36,278 nt of DNA from Halobacteriales archaeon (GTDB lineage: Archaea; Halobacteriota; Halobacteria; Halorutilales; JAHENH01). Below are positions 28,159 through 36,126 of this stretch, in pieces. A program made the translations under genes and the position numbers. Numbering within the stretch: the stretch's first letter is position 1; every line of letters starts with the position of its first letter. The stretch lies in NCBI GenBank assembly GCA_018609935.1, contig JAHENH010000053.1, positions 1 to 36,278 on the forward strand, given 5' to 3'. Below the pieces are notes generated by a model. That model saw nothing but the letters and a program-made list of their open reading frames with translations. It was not told the DNA's origin and did no database searches.

Positions 28159-28479
28159 ATGAGGCTACCAATACCAAAAAATAAAATAGTTGGTTTAACT
28201 TTAATTGGCGCACTTTTGACAGTATTACTAGCAGTAGGGCTTGCAACCCCAAACCTAATCCAAAAACAAGGACAAGATAAAAATACTATAGATCCCGCTA
28301 AAACAAACTCTATAACACTAAAACAAACATCTAACCCACCTAAACCAAACCAAAACTTCACACCAACAGTACAAAAACAACCCTTAACCCAAAAACAATA
28401 CGAAGAATATGAAGAATACGAAGAAGAAAGAGAGGAAGAAGATGAATATGAAGAAAACAACAAATATGAAGAATATTAA
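28159..28479 (+). CDS. Membrane-anchored protein with acidic Tyr/Glu repeat tail
   Basis: A 106-residue protein: one hydrophobic helix (about 10-30) with a basic start, a Gln/Asn/Pro/Thr-rich linker, and a C-terminal block (about 80-106) almost wholly Glu and Tyr, with EEY repeats. This would place an acidic tail outside the membrane, possibly binding cations. It lies 26 bp upstream of the apbE gene on the same strand and begins the cluster. Low complexity makes the family hard to tell. It may be a fast-evolving accessory of the cluster. Confidence 0.55.
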   Translation: MRLPIPKNKIVGLTLIGALLTVLLAVGLATPNLIQKQGQDKNTIDPAKTNSITLKQTSNPPKPNQNFTPTVQKQPLTQKQYEEYEEYEEEREEEDEYEENNKYEEY

Positions 28480-28505
28480 ACAACTAGGTAAACATTTAGA
28501 TTAAA

Positions 28506-29423
28506 TTGAAACTAGTAAGTAAGTTAAAAAATTTATTAAAAAATAGGACATCGAATTCTTTTAGTTATAATAGTGTTCTTGGGGAGTTTGGTGTTTCTTT
28601 TACGTGTTGTGATACACAGTTTAATATCTATAGTAAGGGAATAAATTCTAGGTCTACTGTAAAAAAAGCTAAAAAGAAAGCTATAGATCTTGAAAATCAA
28701 CTAAATTCATTCGACCAGAAAAGTGATATCTCAAAATTAAACAGGGATGGAATTATAAATAATAAAAATATTGTAGATATTATAAAAAGAGGATTAGAAT
28801 ATCATAAAAAAACTAATGAAGTATTTGATATAGCTCAGGGAAAAGCAGAAAAATCTATCAAAAAATATATAGACGGAAAAAAAGATAGTCTATCACCAGA
28901 AAACATATTTAATGAGTTGGAAAAAAATATCGAGTTTGAAGATGGTGAAATAAAGTCAAATGTAAGATTAGATCTAAACGGTCTTGCAAAAGGATATATC
29001 GTAGATAGAGTATATGACATAATAAAAAGTAAAGGTAGAACTGGATATGTAGATGGAGGTGGAGATATAATAGATCCTCAAGGAAGAACTGATATAGAAA
29101 GTCCATATGAAGACAAAAAACCACTAAAGATTCTAGATACAAAATGGAGTATAGCGAGTTCTGGGGGATACAGAAGAAAAAGGAAGAATGTTGACCATAT
29201 CTATAATCCAGCAGAAAAAAAAATAGGTAGCAGACATGATCTTGTTACCGTTGTTGCTAAAAGAGATTGTATGGAAGCAGATGCCTTGGCAACTACTTTA
29301 TCTGTATTAACTATAAATAACGCTATAGAGCTTGCAGAAAGATGGGATGGATTAGAAGCATTAATTCTGAATAGTGGAATATTCCATAAGACAGATGGAT
29401 TCTTAAACCATGTTGCAAAGTAA
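28506..29423 (+). CDS. apbE: FAD:protein FMN transferase (ApbE)
   Basis: A 305-residue protein with the ApbE landmarks in order: RLDLNGLAKGYIVDR (154-168), YVDGGGDII (181-189), IASSGGYRR (216-224), HIYNP (231-235), and EADALATTLSVL (257-268). ApbE moves FMN from FAD onto a Thr or Ser of a target in a [S/T]GA[S/T]-type motif, as in RnfG/NqrC. No signal peptide is seen, so it would work inside the cell or after loss of an export signal; many archaeal forms look like this. The start used is a TTG (28506); no better start is nearby. It overlaps the next gene by 14 bases. The cluster around it encodes a candidate acceptor and a heme membrane protein, but no known FMN-binding domain. Confidence 0.88.
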   Translation: MKLVSKLKNLLKNRTSNSFSYNSVLGEFGVSFTCCDTQFNIYSKGINSRSTVKKAKKKAIDLENQLNSFDQKSDISKLNRDGIINNKNIVDIIKRGLEYHKKTNEVFDIAQGKAEKSIKKYIDGKKDSLSPENIFNELEKNIEFEDGEIKSNVRLDLNGLAKGYIVDRVYDIIKSKGRTGYVDGGGDIIDPQGRTDIESPYEDKKPLKILDTKWSIASSGGYRRKRKNVDHIYNPAEKKIGSRHDLVTVVAKRDCMEADALATTLSVLTINNAIELAERWDGLEALILNSGIFHKTDGFLNHVAK

Positions 29424-29706
29424 AAAATTAGCGATATCTGTAATTATTTTTATTTTGGTATTATCTTTGATTAGTATTTGGAATATAGGAGAAATAAGAA
29501 ATAAAAAAGCAATAGAATCTAAGAAAACAAATCTGACAGATAATATAGTGGAAAGACAGTTTTCTCCTATTGATTATGACGGTGATGGTATAAATGATTC
29601 AAATGATCGTTGTCCAAGACGTCCTGAAACAAATAACAGTTTCCAAGATAATAATGGATGTCCAGATATATCTACAACTACAACTACTACCACGGGTGCT
29701 TCTTAG
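29410..29706 (+). CDS. Small anchored thrombospondin-type-3 protein ending in TGAS
   Basis: A 98-residue protein: N-terminal membrane helix or signal anchor (about 6-25), a polar linker, one Ca2+-binding thrombospondin-type-3 repeat (DYDGDGINDSNDRCPRRP, then DNNGCPD), and a Thr-rich end TTTTTTTGAS. The last four residues TGAS fit the [S/T]GA[S/T] core that ApbE flavinylates in other proteins. The gene overlaps apbE by 14 bases, and its TAG is followed at once by the ATG of the heme membrane protein. I infer an extracytoplasmic flavin carrier tied to the membrane. The Asp that usually precedes the motif is not at its usual place, so this is a hypothesis. Confidence 0.7.
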   Translation: MLQSKKLAISVIIFILVLSLISIWNIGEIRNKKAIESKKTNLTDNIVERQFSPIDYDGDGINDSNDRCPRRPETNNSFQDNNGCPDISTTTTTTTGAS

Positions 29707-30234
29707 ATGGAGCTTATTTGGCTTTTAGATAGATCATCTGGCTTAATAGCTTATTCCACCCTTTTTATATCGGTGTTTACAGGTATTTTTTATAATTCTA
29801 AACAGTTTGGTATTTTATACCAAGCATCCCAGAAGATCCATATAGAAATTTCAGTGTTCTCTATAATTGTTATGTTTATACATTCTATTCTAGGGTTTAT
29901 AGATACGTGGATGGTTGTTTCTGGCCAGACACCTGAACCAAATTATGGGTCTTTATATTTATTTATAGGAAGTTTAGTGGGCTTTGGAGGTTTGTGGTTG
30001 ATTTTGATAGCTGTCTTGGGTTTTATAGATGCTAAAAGATTTGATAGACCTTGGACTCCAAGAATTGTTCATATGTTTTCATATGGGGGATTTATCTTTG
30101 TAACAATTCATTCTGCAGCAATAGGTACAGACCTTATAAATTTGATAAAACCAATACTTGTTAGCTGTATTGTATTTATAATATATGCACTTATATTACG
30201 GGGAATAATGTCTAAAGATATAGTAAAAAATTAA
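29707..30234 (+). CDS. Ferric-reductase-like di-heme transmembrane protein
   Basis: A 175-residue protein with five or so membrane helices. Two helices each carry a pair of histidines: H45 and H59 (spacing 14) and H122 and H135 (spacing 13). This is the layout of cytochrome-b-like ferric-reductase / NOX-type membrane domains, in which paired histidines on two helices bind two hemes stacked across the membrane. No flavin or NAD domain is attached. It starts directly after the stop of the TSP3 gene. It could take electrons from inside and give them to a flavin or metal outside. The acceptor is unknown. Confidence 0.75.
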   Translation: MELIWLLDRSSGLIAYSTLFISVFTGIFYNSKQFGILYQASQKIHIEISVFSIIVMFIHSILGFIDTWMVVSGQTPEPNYGSLYLFIGSLVGFGGLWLILIAVLGFIDAKRFDRPWTPRIVHMFSYGGFIFVTIHSAAIGTDLINLIKPILVSCIVFIIYALILRGIMSKDIVKN

Positions 30235-30315
30235 TCAGCTATAGATAAATGGAGAAAGCTATATTGGTAATTAATATATGAAACTTTATTAGATAGATAT
30301 TAGATATTATAATAC

Positions 30316-30609
30316 ATGGTTCTTACTCAACTTTTAGAGCAGATTGCTGGGCTTGGAATTTTTTTAATCGGTCTTAGTCTTTTTGTTTTAAGCCTTAAAG
30401 CATATAGGAGGGAAAGAGACTCTAAAATGCTTATAGTAAGCATCGCTTATGTATTGTTTTCTATTCATGGTTTCTTTTTGTTTATAGAATATTTCTTGAT
30501 AGGATATCAGATCTTATCCATAAATACTATAGAGTTATTGGAACATACATCATCTTTTTTGATTTTAATTGGTTTGTTAACTTTTTTTATTGCAATAACT
30601 CGAAAATAG
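30316..30609 (+). CDS. Three-helix membrane protein of unknown function
   Basis: A 97-residue protein with three hydrophobic segments (about 7-28, 40-62, 72-94) and a short basic loop YRRERDSK. It lies one base ahead of a tandem winged-helix regulator. This pair, a small three-helix protein (DUF7521-like) plus a regulator, is in my memory common in haloarchaea, so the protein may be a sensor or anchor for the regulator. No ligand residues stand out. Confidence 0.65.
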   Translation: MVLTQLLEQIAGLGIFLIGLSLFVLSLKAYRRERDSKMLIVSIAYVLFSIHGFFLFIEYFLIGYQILSINTIELLEHTSSFLILIGLLTFFIAITRK

Positions 30610-30610
30610 G

Positions 30611-31129
30611 ATGAGTGAAGACCTAGAGCTTGAATCAAGACGTAAAATATATAAAGGTATAGAAGATAATCCAGGTATTAATTTTCGTGGTTTGTTAGAT
30701 ATGTTAGATTATGCTCAGGGTACTTTACAGTATCATCTAGATTGGCTTGAAAAAAACGGTATTGTAGATGTTTCAAAGGATGGAAAATATACTCGATATT
30801 ATCCATCAGAGAGTTTTGAAAAGATAGATCAAAACGTGATGAATGCTTTAAGACGTAAATATTCTAGACGAATTATAGCTTATCTAATATCTAAAGGATC
30901 TATGAGTACTTCAGAGCTTACTGAGTGTATAGATAAATCAAAATCTACTATATCTTGGCATCTATCAAAGTTAAACGAGGAGGGTTTAGTAGAAAAAGAA
31001 CGTAAAGGAAGATCTGTCCAGTATTCTTTAGTAGATAAAGATAAAGCTAAATACTTATATACTATATACAACCAGAGCTTTACAGATAAGGTTGTAGATG
31101 AATTACTTGGAATTTGGGATAAGTACTAA
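30611..31129 (+). CDS. Tandem winged-helix transcriptional regulator
   Basis: A 172-residue protein with two winged-helix domains. The first (about 8-70) has LLDMLDYAQGTLQYHLDWLEKNGIV; the second (about 84-150) has ISKGSMSTSELTECI and KSTISWHLSKLNEEGLVEKE. Both resemble MarR/ArsR-type archaeal regulators, and the duplicated form is common in methanogens and haloarchaea. It ends the ApbE cluster and may regulate it. No metal or ligand motif is seen. The ATG at 30611 is separated by one base from the previous stop. Confidence 0.82.
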   Translation: MSEDLELESRRKIYKGIEDNPGINFRGLLDMLDYAQGTLQYHLDWLEKNGIVDVSKDGKYTRYYPSESFEKIDQNVMNALRRKYSRRIIAYLISKGSMSTSELTECIDKSKSTISWHLSKLNEEGLVEKERKGRSVQYSLVDKDKAKYLYTIYNQSFTDKVVDELLGIWDKY

Positions 31130-31429
31130 TCCAAAAGCATAATAGTTTTATTAACTTATATTTGTAGATTTATAATTACTTTATAATATGTAAGAAAAAT
31201 CCATGCATCCTCTATCTGGGGGAAGAGGTCTTTGGCCTTCCTCGCAAACCAACGTAAGATAAAGGAGATAAGAAAACATCAAAAAGTAACTGTAATAAAA
31301 GTCAACAGAAAATCAAAAATAGAAGACCGAAAATTAACATATGTGGGTTTTTATGGGGAGCGGTAAGTCCCTTCTTTCCTAATATTGTTAGGTAGGGGAT
31401 ATATGGACTCTCCTTACAAAAGCTTTTAA

Positions 31430-31695
31430 GATGTGGGACTGTGTTTTGTCCGAGGTTGGGTAGGGGCATATGAACCTTGTAAAGGAGGGTAGGTGAAGGT
31501 TTCTATCCTGGCTCAGGGGTACGCGGCATATCCCCCACGGACTTGGCCACCATGACCTGGCCTCTGGATACCCATTATGTGAGATAAGTCAGTGAGCGTA
31601 CGGGAACCTCTACGGCTCCAACATATAGGGTCAGTGACCCTACTGGAAGCCCCCCCTCCAAACCTGTTTAGGAGGGGAGGGCGTCACACCCTAAA
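31430..31695 (+). ncRNA. GC-rich structured element, probable TnpB right end / omega-RNA relic
   Basis: Within very AT-rich flanks, about 260 bases are roughly half GC. The 3' end reads ACTGGAAGCCCCCCCTCC, a loop, and TTTAGGAGGGGAGGGCGTCAC, a strong hairpin. GGAAGCC...stem...GGxxGTCAC resembles the right ends of haloarchaeal IS1341-type elements, which double as TnpB guide RNA. One frame across it reads GVRGISPTDLA and later DPTGSPPSK, weakly like the tail of a haloarchaeal TnpB. A TATA-like AAGCTTTTAAG precedes it at 31419-31430. I could not match it to SRP RNA or RNase P RNA. No tnpB gene is nearby. Confidence 0.45.
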
Positions 31696-31804
31696 ATCAA
31701 TATAGAAACAGATAATCTTCTCTCCACATAAAAATATAGGTTCTATATAAACATTTATTGGCAATCTTAATTACTAGATTTTGAATTTTTCCAAAAATGG
31801 AAGG

Positions 31805-32167
31805 TTAAGTAAATAAATAGACTAGGATCCATGCTAACCCTATAGATGTAATGGAAGCTATGAAGTTTAAAACAGCATTAAAGGCTGCTCTATATGGATA
31901 ACCTGTCCGCCATAATCTAACTGTATCAAACGAAAAAGTTGAGAATGTTGTGAAAGATCCACAGACACCAGTACCAAGTAGTAAAATAAATGTTGTGTCT
32001 AGACCAAGAAATGTAATTAGACCAAGACCAAAACTACCAACCGTATTAACGGTAAATGTTCCGGCCGGATATCTATCTATCTTGATTTTTTTTGTTATAT
32101 AGTATCTTAGCATTGCTCCAATAGCTCCACCTAATCCAACAATGTGTGCAGAATTAAGTTCTATCAC
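31805..32167 (-). CDS. crcB: CrcB/Fluc fluoride channel, second subunit
   Basis: A 120-residue protein with four membrane helices. GGAIGAMLRYYI and GTGVCGSFTTFSTFSFD are the CrcB signatures; the latter holds the Phe/Thr track residues and the central Na+ site. It exports fluoride as a dimer. The start is a GTG at 32165-32167, touching the TAG of the upstream crcB gene, so the two should be translated together and form a heterodimer with opposite topologies. I looked for a fluoride riboswitch upstream of the pair and saw none. Confidence 0.9.
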   Translation of the reverse strand: MIELNSAHIVGLGGAIGAMLRYYITKKIKIDRYPAGTFTVNTVGSFGLGLITFLGLDTTFILLLGTGVCGSFTTFSTFSFDTVRLWRTGYPYRAAFNAVLNFIASITSIGLAWILVYLFT

Positions 32168-32566
32168 CTATGACCACCTATTTGAAACGTATTTAGCAAG
32201 TATATGTCCAAGAAAAACTGCAGTAAATCCAAAAGCATAGTTTGTGACTACATTAAATATAAGCCATAATGGTGGACTCTGGATAGACTGTAACGCAAAA
32301 GTACTATAGGTTGTAAAAGATGATAAAAACCCAGTTGAAACTACTAAACGAGTTTCACTCGCTAAAAAATCAGAATAAAACATTTCATATAACACAAACC
32401 CTAAAATAAAACTTCCAAATACATTAACGATAAGTGTTGAATAGAGACCACCTATTATTAAATCCGCAAAATAGCGTAGATTAGATCCAGCAAACCCACC
32501 TATAGCAACCAAAACTAGGGATTCAAATTGTATAAGTGGATTATCCCTATTACGTTCTTTAGACAT
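32168..32566 (-). CDS. crcB: CrcB/Fluc fluoride channel, first subunit
   Basis: A 132-residue protein with four helices after a polar start. Signatures: IGGFAGSNLRYFAD and GFLSSFTTYSTFALQS. It pairs with the crcB gene directly downstream; paired genes usually encode the two halves of an antiparallel heterodimer. Compared with the partner, the Gly of the GxxGSFTTFST box is replaced by Ser (FLSSFTT), a normal difference in paired subunits. The start is the ATG at 32564-32566. Confidence 0.9.
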   Translation of the reverse strand: MSKERNRDNPLIQFESLVLVAIGGFAGSNLRYFADLIIGGLYSTLIVNVFGSFILGFVLYEMFYSDFLASETRLVVSTGFLSSFTTYSTFALQSIQSPPLWLIFNVVTNYAFGFTAVFLGHILAKYVSNRWS

Positions 32567-33184
32567 GATAGAATACTATCTGAAAGATAAACCTACTAAA
32601 TAAAAATATAATAGATTTCAATGATTGCATATAAAATTAAAACTATTTTTAGAGATAAATCAACTCCGATTCTTAACAATAAATATATAAAACACTATAT
32701 ATCTACAGATAGGACAGAGAGAGTATCTCGAAGACTTGACTCCGTGATAGTTCACAAAACTCTTATTTAAACTTAATTTAGAACCTGAATATTTAGTTAT
32801 AGTAGAAATAATACGGGTAAGTATAGGTATTACGTTAATCTTTGGTGTATTAAAGAATTAATATACCTATATTTTACCGAAAAATAATCTCTAGAATATA
32901 TTTTAAACTGGAACATAATTATTGTTATAGTTAATACTAGTAATTATATATAACAATAAAAAAAGCTAATATTAGATTTATTAATTAAGGTAATAATAAA
33001 AAATAGTATTTTTCTTAATTTTTTATGTCAATTTTACTATTTTATATATGTCTATTTCACATTTATATCTTTTTTCTACTAATATTTAGTATTGTTGTTC
33101 TCCTTTTAATCTAGATAATTTATAAAATAAACCGGACTATAATGTTGCTGTATTATACAAGATAGTTACAATTTCCCTTTTAGA
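32567..33184. other. Long intergenic stretch between crcB and the permease
   Basis: Very AT-rich. It should contain the crcB promoter at its left edge and the 3' end of the permease transcript at its right edge. I find no coding signal, no riboswitch-like GC-rich core and no repeat. Confidence 0.4.
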
Positions 33185-34417
33185 CTATCCAGTATGAGTT
33201 TCGTGTTCACTAGATTCTCCACCTTCCTTTCCTGACCAATAACCGACATATATTTGTCCAAGAAACAGAAGTGAGAATATGGAGTTTAGATATAGTGTAT
33301 ATCCAGATGGTGCAGTACCTCCAGACTTACCCTGGGGTGGGATTAGGCCCAACATATCCCAGAAATAATGAATTATGACACCCGATATAACTGAGGTAAT
33401 AAAAATTGAAATAAACAGAACGATGGCCATTCGAAGTCCGTAATATCTACGGTAGGCATCATCTATAGTTGGAACTATAAGATCTGCAAAGATAAAACTC
33501 ATCACCCCCCCAAACGCAATACCATTATTCCAGAGTATCACAGCGAATGGAACATTTCCTACAGAACATACAAACGTAATAACTCCTATTATAACACCTA
33601 CAACTGCACTAATAAGCACCCATAATAAAGTCCCCTCAGCAGAGATACCAAATAAATTCGTCCACCATGCCCGAGGAATAAACGCTCCTATCAGACCGGC
33701 AATAAGGAAACCTGCTACAATATCTTTCCACAGCATTCCCCACTCGCCTATAGCATTCTTAGAAGCAAGCCGCCAGCCATCCAAGGTCAACAATCTATCA
33801 CGCAAAGTCGCATCTTTCTGTTGTTGCCCCTCAAAATAGGCTTGTTTACATGAGTTAGAACAGAAATATTCAGTCCCACCATCCGTATCAAGCTCTACTA
33901 CATCCTCGCTAGTAGGGTCAACCTCCATACCACAGGAAGGATCACGTACACCTTCTGAAGAACGCAGATATTCACGTGAAACCTCAAACCAATTAGAAGG
34001 TACAACATACTTGAACATGACTGCAAGCAATCCAATAAGGATAAGCCCAGCTACGTAGTCAGCTAATACAAACTGCCAACCTAGTAGAATCCACATAACA
34101 AGACCAAGTTCTATAACAAGATTTGTTGAAGCGAACTGAAATGCAGCAAGACTAGCAACTGGTGACGCTCCCTTCTTAAATAGTGATTTAGTTGTTGCAA
34201 CCGCTCCAAAAGAACAAGATGAAGATGCAGCTCCAAAGACTGTACTTAAACCGAGTTCTTTCCATCCATCCCCACCGAGAACTGCAGACATCTTTTCCTC
34301 ACTAACGAATGTCTCAACAGCCCCAGCTATAGTGAATCCAAGAACCAGAGCCTACCACGTTTCCCAAAACATCTCCCCAGCAAGATAGAGACCCTCCAAA
34401 AATGTTTCAACAACCAT
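33185..34417 (-). pseudogene. YraQ/DUF318 permease with YHS domain, in-frame TAG at codon 22
   Basis: The gene starts at ATG 34415-34417 behind a GGTGG-type ribosome-binding site and reads MVVETFLEG, then WETW, TAG (34352-34354), ALVLGFTIAGAVETF. Relatives read ETWWALVLGF, so Trp TGG has become TAG. From there the frame is open to 33185: YraQ-type permease halves with ASSSCSFGAVA and VCSVGNVPFAV, separated by a YHS-like metal-binding domain (CGMEVDP...YFCSNSC). Such permeases are linked to heavy-metal or organo-arsenical efflux. Translation could restart at ATG 34289-34291, losing the first helix. The region is clearly richer in GC than its neighbours, which suggests recent transfer from a haloarchaeon. 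Confidence 0.75.
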
Positions 34418-34740
34418 CCGATCCACCACCTATCTGTATAGAAAATAAGATTAACAAAAGTCTGTAATTAGGACGTGGCCGAACTAATCCAGTCATCGTA
34501 TCTACTAGTAATAACCCCAATTCAATACAATTTATGGTTAAAAACCACGATAAACTAAACAAAAAAATTCAAAAATTATTGATAATTACATATTCAATTT
34601 TTTATTATAAACTAATCTATAACCTATAATAAATAAAACAAACCCGAAATAAAATACAAAAATAGTAAGAAAACACAAAATAAAACTAGATAATTTTGCT
34701 AGATACTATTAAAAAACAAGGAAAGTTTATGAAGCTGTAT
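34418..34740. other. Intergenic stretch between permease and MFS gene
   Basis: AT-rich apart from the first 80 bases, which keep the composition of the permease gene. It probably holds the permease promoter and the terminator of the MFS transcript (T- and A-runs at about 34690-34720). Nothing else is seen. Confidence 0.4.
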
Positions 34741-35901
34741 TTATTGTATATATATATTATTTAAAGTAAACAGGAAAAAGAATGTAGATAGTCCTATTAT
34801 GCCTGCTGTAAGAAATACTATATCTATTCCAAAAGGATAAATTATACCTAATGCTATGGGTCCTGCAGTCATGCCTACACGTAAAGATAGATTATAGATA
34901 CTCATTGTAGCACCTCTAAACTCATCTGGAGACAATTTAGTCATATAAGTCTGTACGTTTGGTATAACTATACCATTTCCTGCTCCTATTATTATTACTG
35001 GTAATGCAGTTAAATATATTGATCCTACAAATGGTAACAAAATTAGTCCTGTTCCATATCCTATAAATCCTGATATAAACATCTGACTTTCAGAAAAATG
35101 TTTTGAAAATCTACCTGTCTGGCTGGATACAATTGCTGTCATTCCCGATGCAGATGTCTGTAGAATACCTATTACAGTAGATGAACCTCCAAACTTCTGT
35201 TCTATAAAGATAGGAAAATAGGTTATTAAACCTCCATATAGAAGAATAAGTGCAAGAAAAACTGCTACTATAGCTATTAAAGTTTCACTTTCCAGTGCAG
35301 TATTTTTCATATAACTTAAATATTCACGGAATGAGACTGTTGTTTCAATATTTGGTTCCTCAAGATAAAAAAGAGAAAAAATTGCTACAGGGCTAGCAAT
35401 TAAATATAGATAAAAAGGTATACTCCATCCAAAAATTCCAAGTAATCCACCTATAAACGGATAAAAAGCTGCTCCAATACTTAATATACTTGCATTTAAA
35501 CCCATAGCACTGGATCTTTCAACTCCAGTATAGTAATCACCTATTAGTGTAGTTGAAAGTGTAATAAGACCAGCGCCACCTATACCCTGTAGAAAACGTA
35601 AAAAAAGAAGACTTTGAAAGTCAGGAGCTAAACCACAAGCTACCCCAGCAATACTAAAAATAAGTAAAAGCGGTATGAGAACTTTCTTTCTTCCAACTCT
35701 GTCTGTGAAAACCCCAATAAATAAAGAAAGCCCAATTCCAGGCAGGGTAAATGCCACAATTACAAGACCTATCTGTTTTTCTGATATATCAAAGTGATTT
35801 GCCATCTGAGGTAAAACTGGGGAAAGAAGACTAACCCCCATTACACCCATAAGTGTAACTGCAAAAATTAACTGGAGTTTTCTATCTAAATCCATATCCA
35901 T
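34741..35901 (-). CDS. MFS transporter (DHA1-type drug/proton antiporter)
   Basis: A 386-residue protein with 12 membrane helices. Motif A is present after helix 2 as GVFTDRVGRKKV, and a motif-C-like GLNASILSIGAAFYPFIGG lies in helix 5. No large soluble loops. This is a drug:H+ antiporter-like efflux pump of the inner membrane. The start MDMDLDRKL has two in-frame Met at positions 1 and 3; either may be used. The gene is complete and intact. The substrate cannot be told. Confidence 0.85.
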   Translation of the reverse strand: MDMDLDRKLQLIFAVTLMGVMGVSLLSPVLPQMANHFDISEKQIGLVIVAFTLPGIGLSLFIGVFTDRVGRKKVLIPLLLIFSIAGVACGLAPDFQSLLFLRFLQGIGGAGLITLSTTLIGDYYTGVERSSAMGLNASILSIGAAFYPFIGGLLGIFGWSIPFYLYLIASPVAIFSLFYLEEPNIETTVSFREYLSYMKNTALESETLIAIVAVFLALILLYGGLITYFPIFIEQKFGGSSTVIGILQTSASGMTAIVSSQTGRFSKHFSESQMFISGFIGYGTGLILLPFVGSIYLTALPVIIIGAGNGIVIPNVQTYMTKLSPDEFRGATMSIYNLSLRVGMTAGPIALGIIYPFGIDIVFLTAGIIGLSTFFFLFTLNNIYIQ

Positions 35902-35962
35902 ATCTATACTTGAAAAATTTTGTTAACTGATCTGTCATCCATTTATTATTATTATTTTATTT

Positions 35963-36126
35963 ATGTGGAAAGTAATAGATACACTCTTAAGAGAATTTAG
36001 ACTCACTCGAAGATGGTTTTTAATAACAAATGCCAACAAAGATATATAAGAAATACATTTAAGAGTAAAACCAAAACAGTAGAAGAGATATATACAGAAT
36101 TAAAGAAATATCTGTCAAAACAATAA
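35963..36126 (+). other. Short overlapping reading frames, possible gene remnant
   Basis: ATG at 35963 gives 28 residues with RLTRRWFLI, ending with TAA at 36047-36049; ATG at 36013 in another frame gives 37 residues ending KKYLSKQ with TAA at 36124-36126. A TATA-like TTATTTTATTT precedes the first. The second stop touches the IS605-type right end. They may be bits of the locus the element landed in. I recognise neither. Confidence 0.2.

Noticed and set aside
31430..31695. SRP RNA or RNase P RNA
   Set aside because: The universally conserved segments (SRP helix 8 motif, RNase P GAGGAAAGUC and ACAGAA boxes) are not visible, while the 3' hairpin fits an IS605-type right end.
32567..32720. Fluoride riboswitch upstream of the crcB pair
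   Set aside because: I looked for the GGNGAUGG-type core and the paired GC-rich stem; the region is almost wholly A and T with no such core.
846..34417. TAG as a pyrrolysine codon throughout
   Set aside because: Helicase, subtilase, DUF7544, permease and CrcB genes end naturally at TAG, and read-through of several gives meaningless tails or a topologically impossible CrcB fusion.
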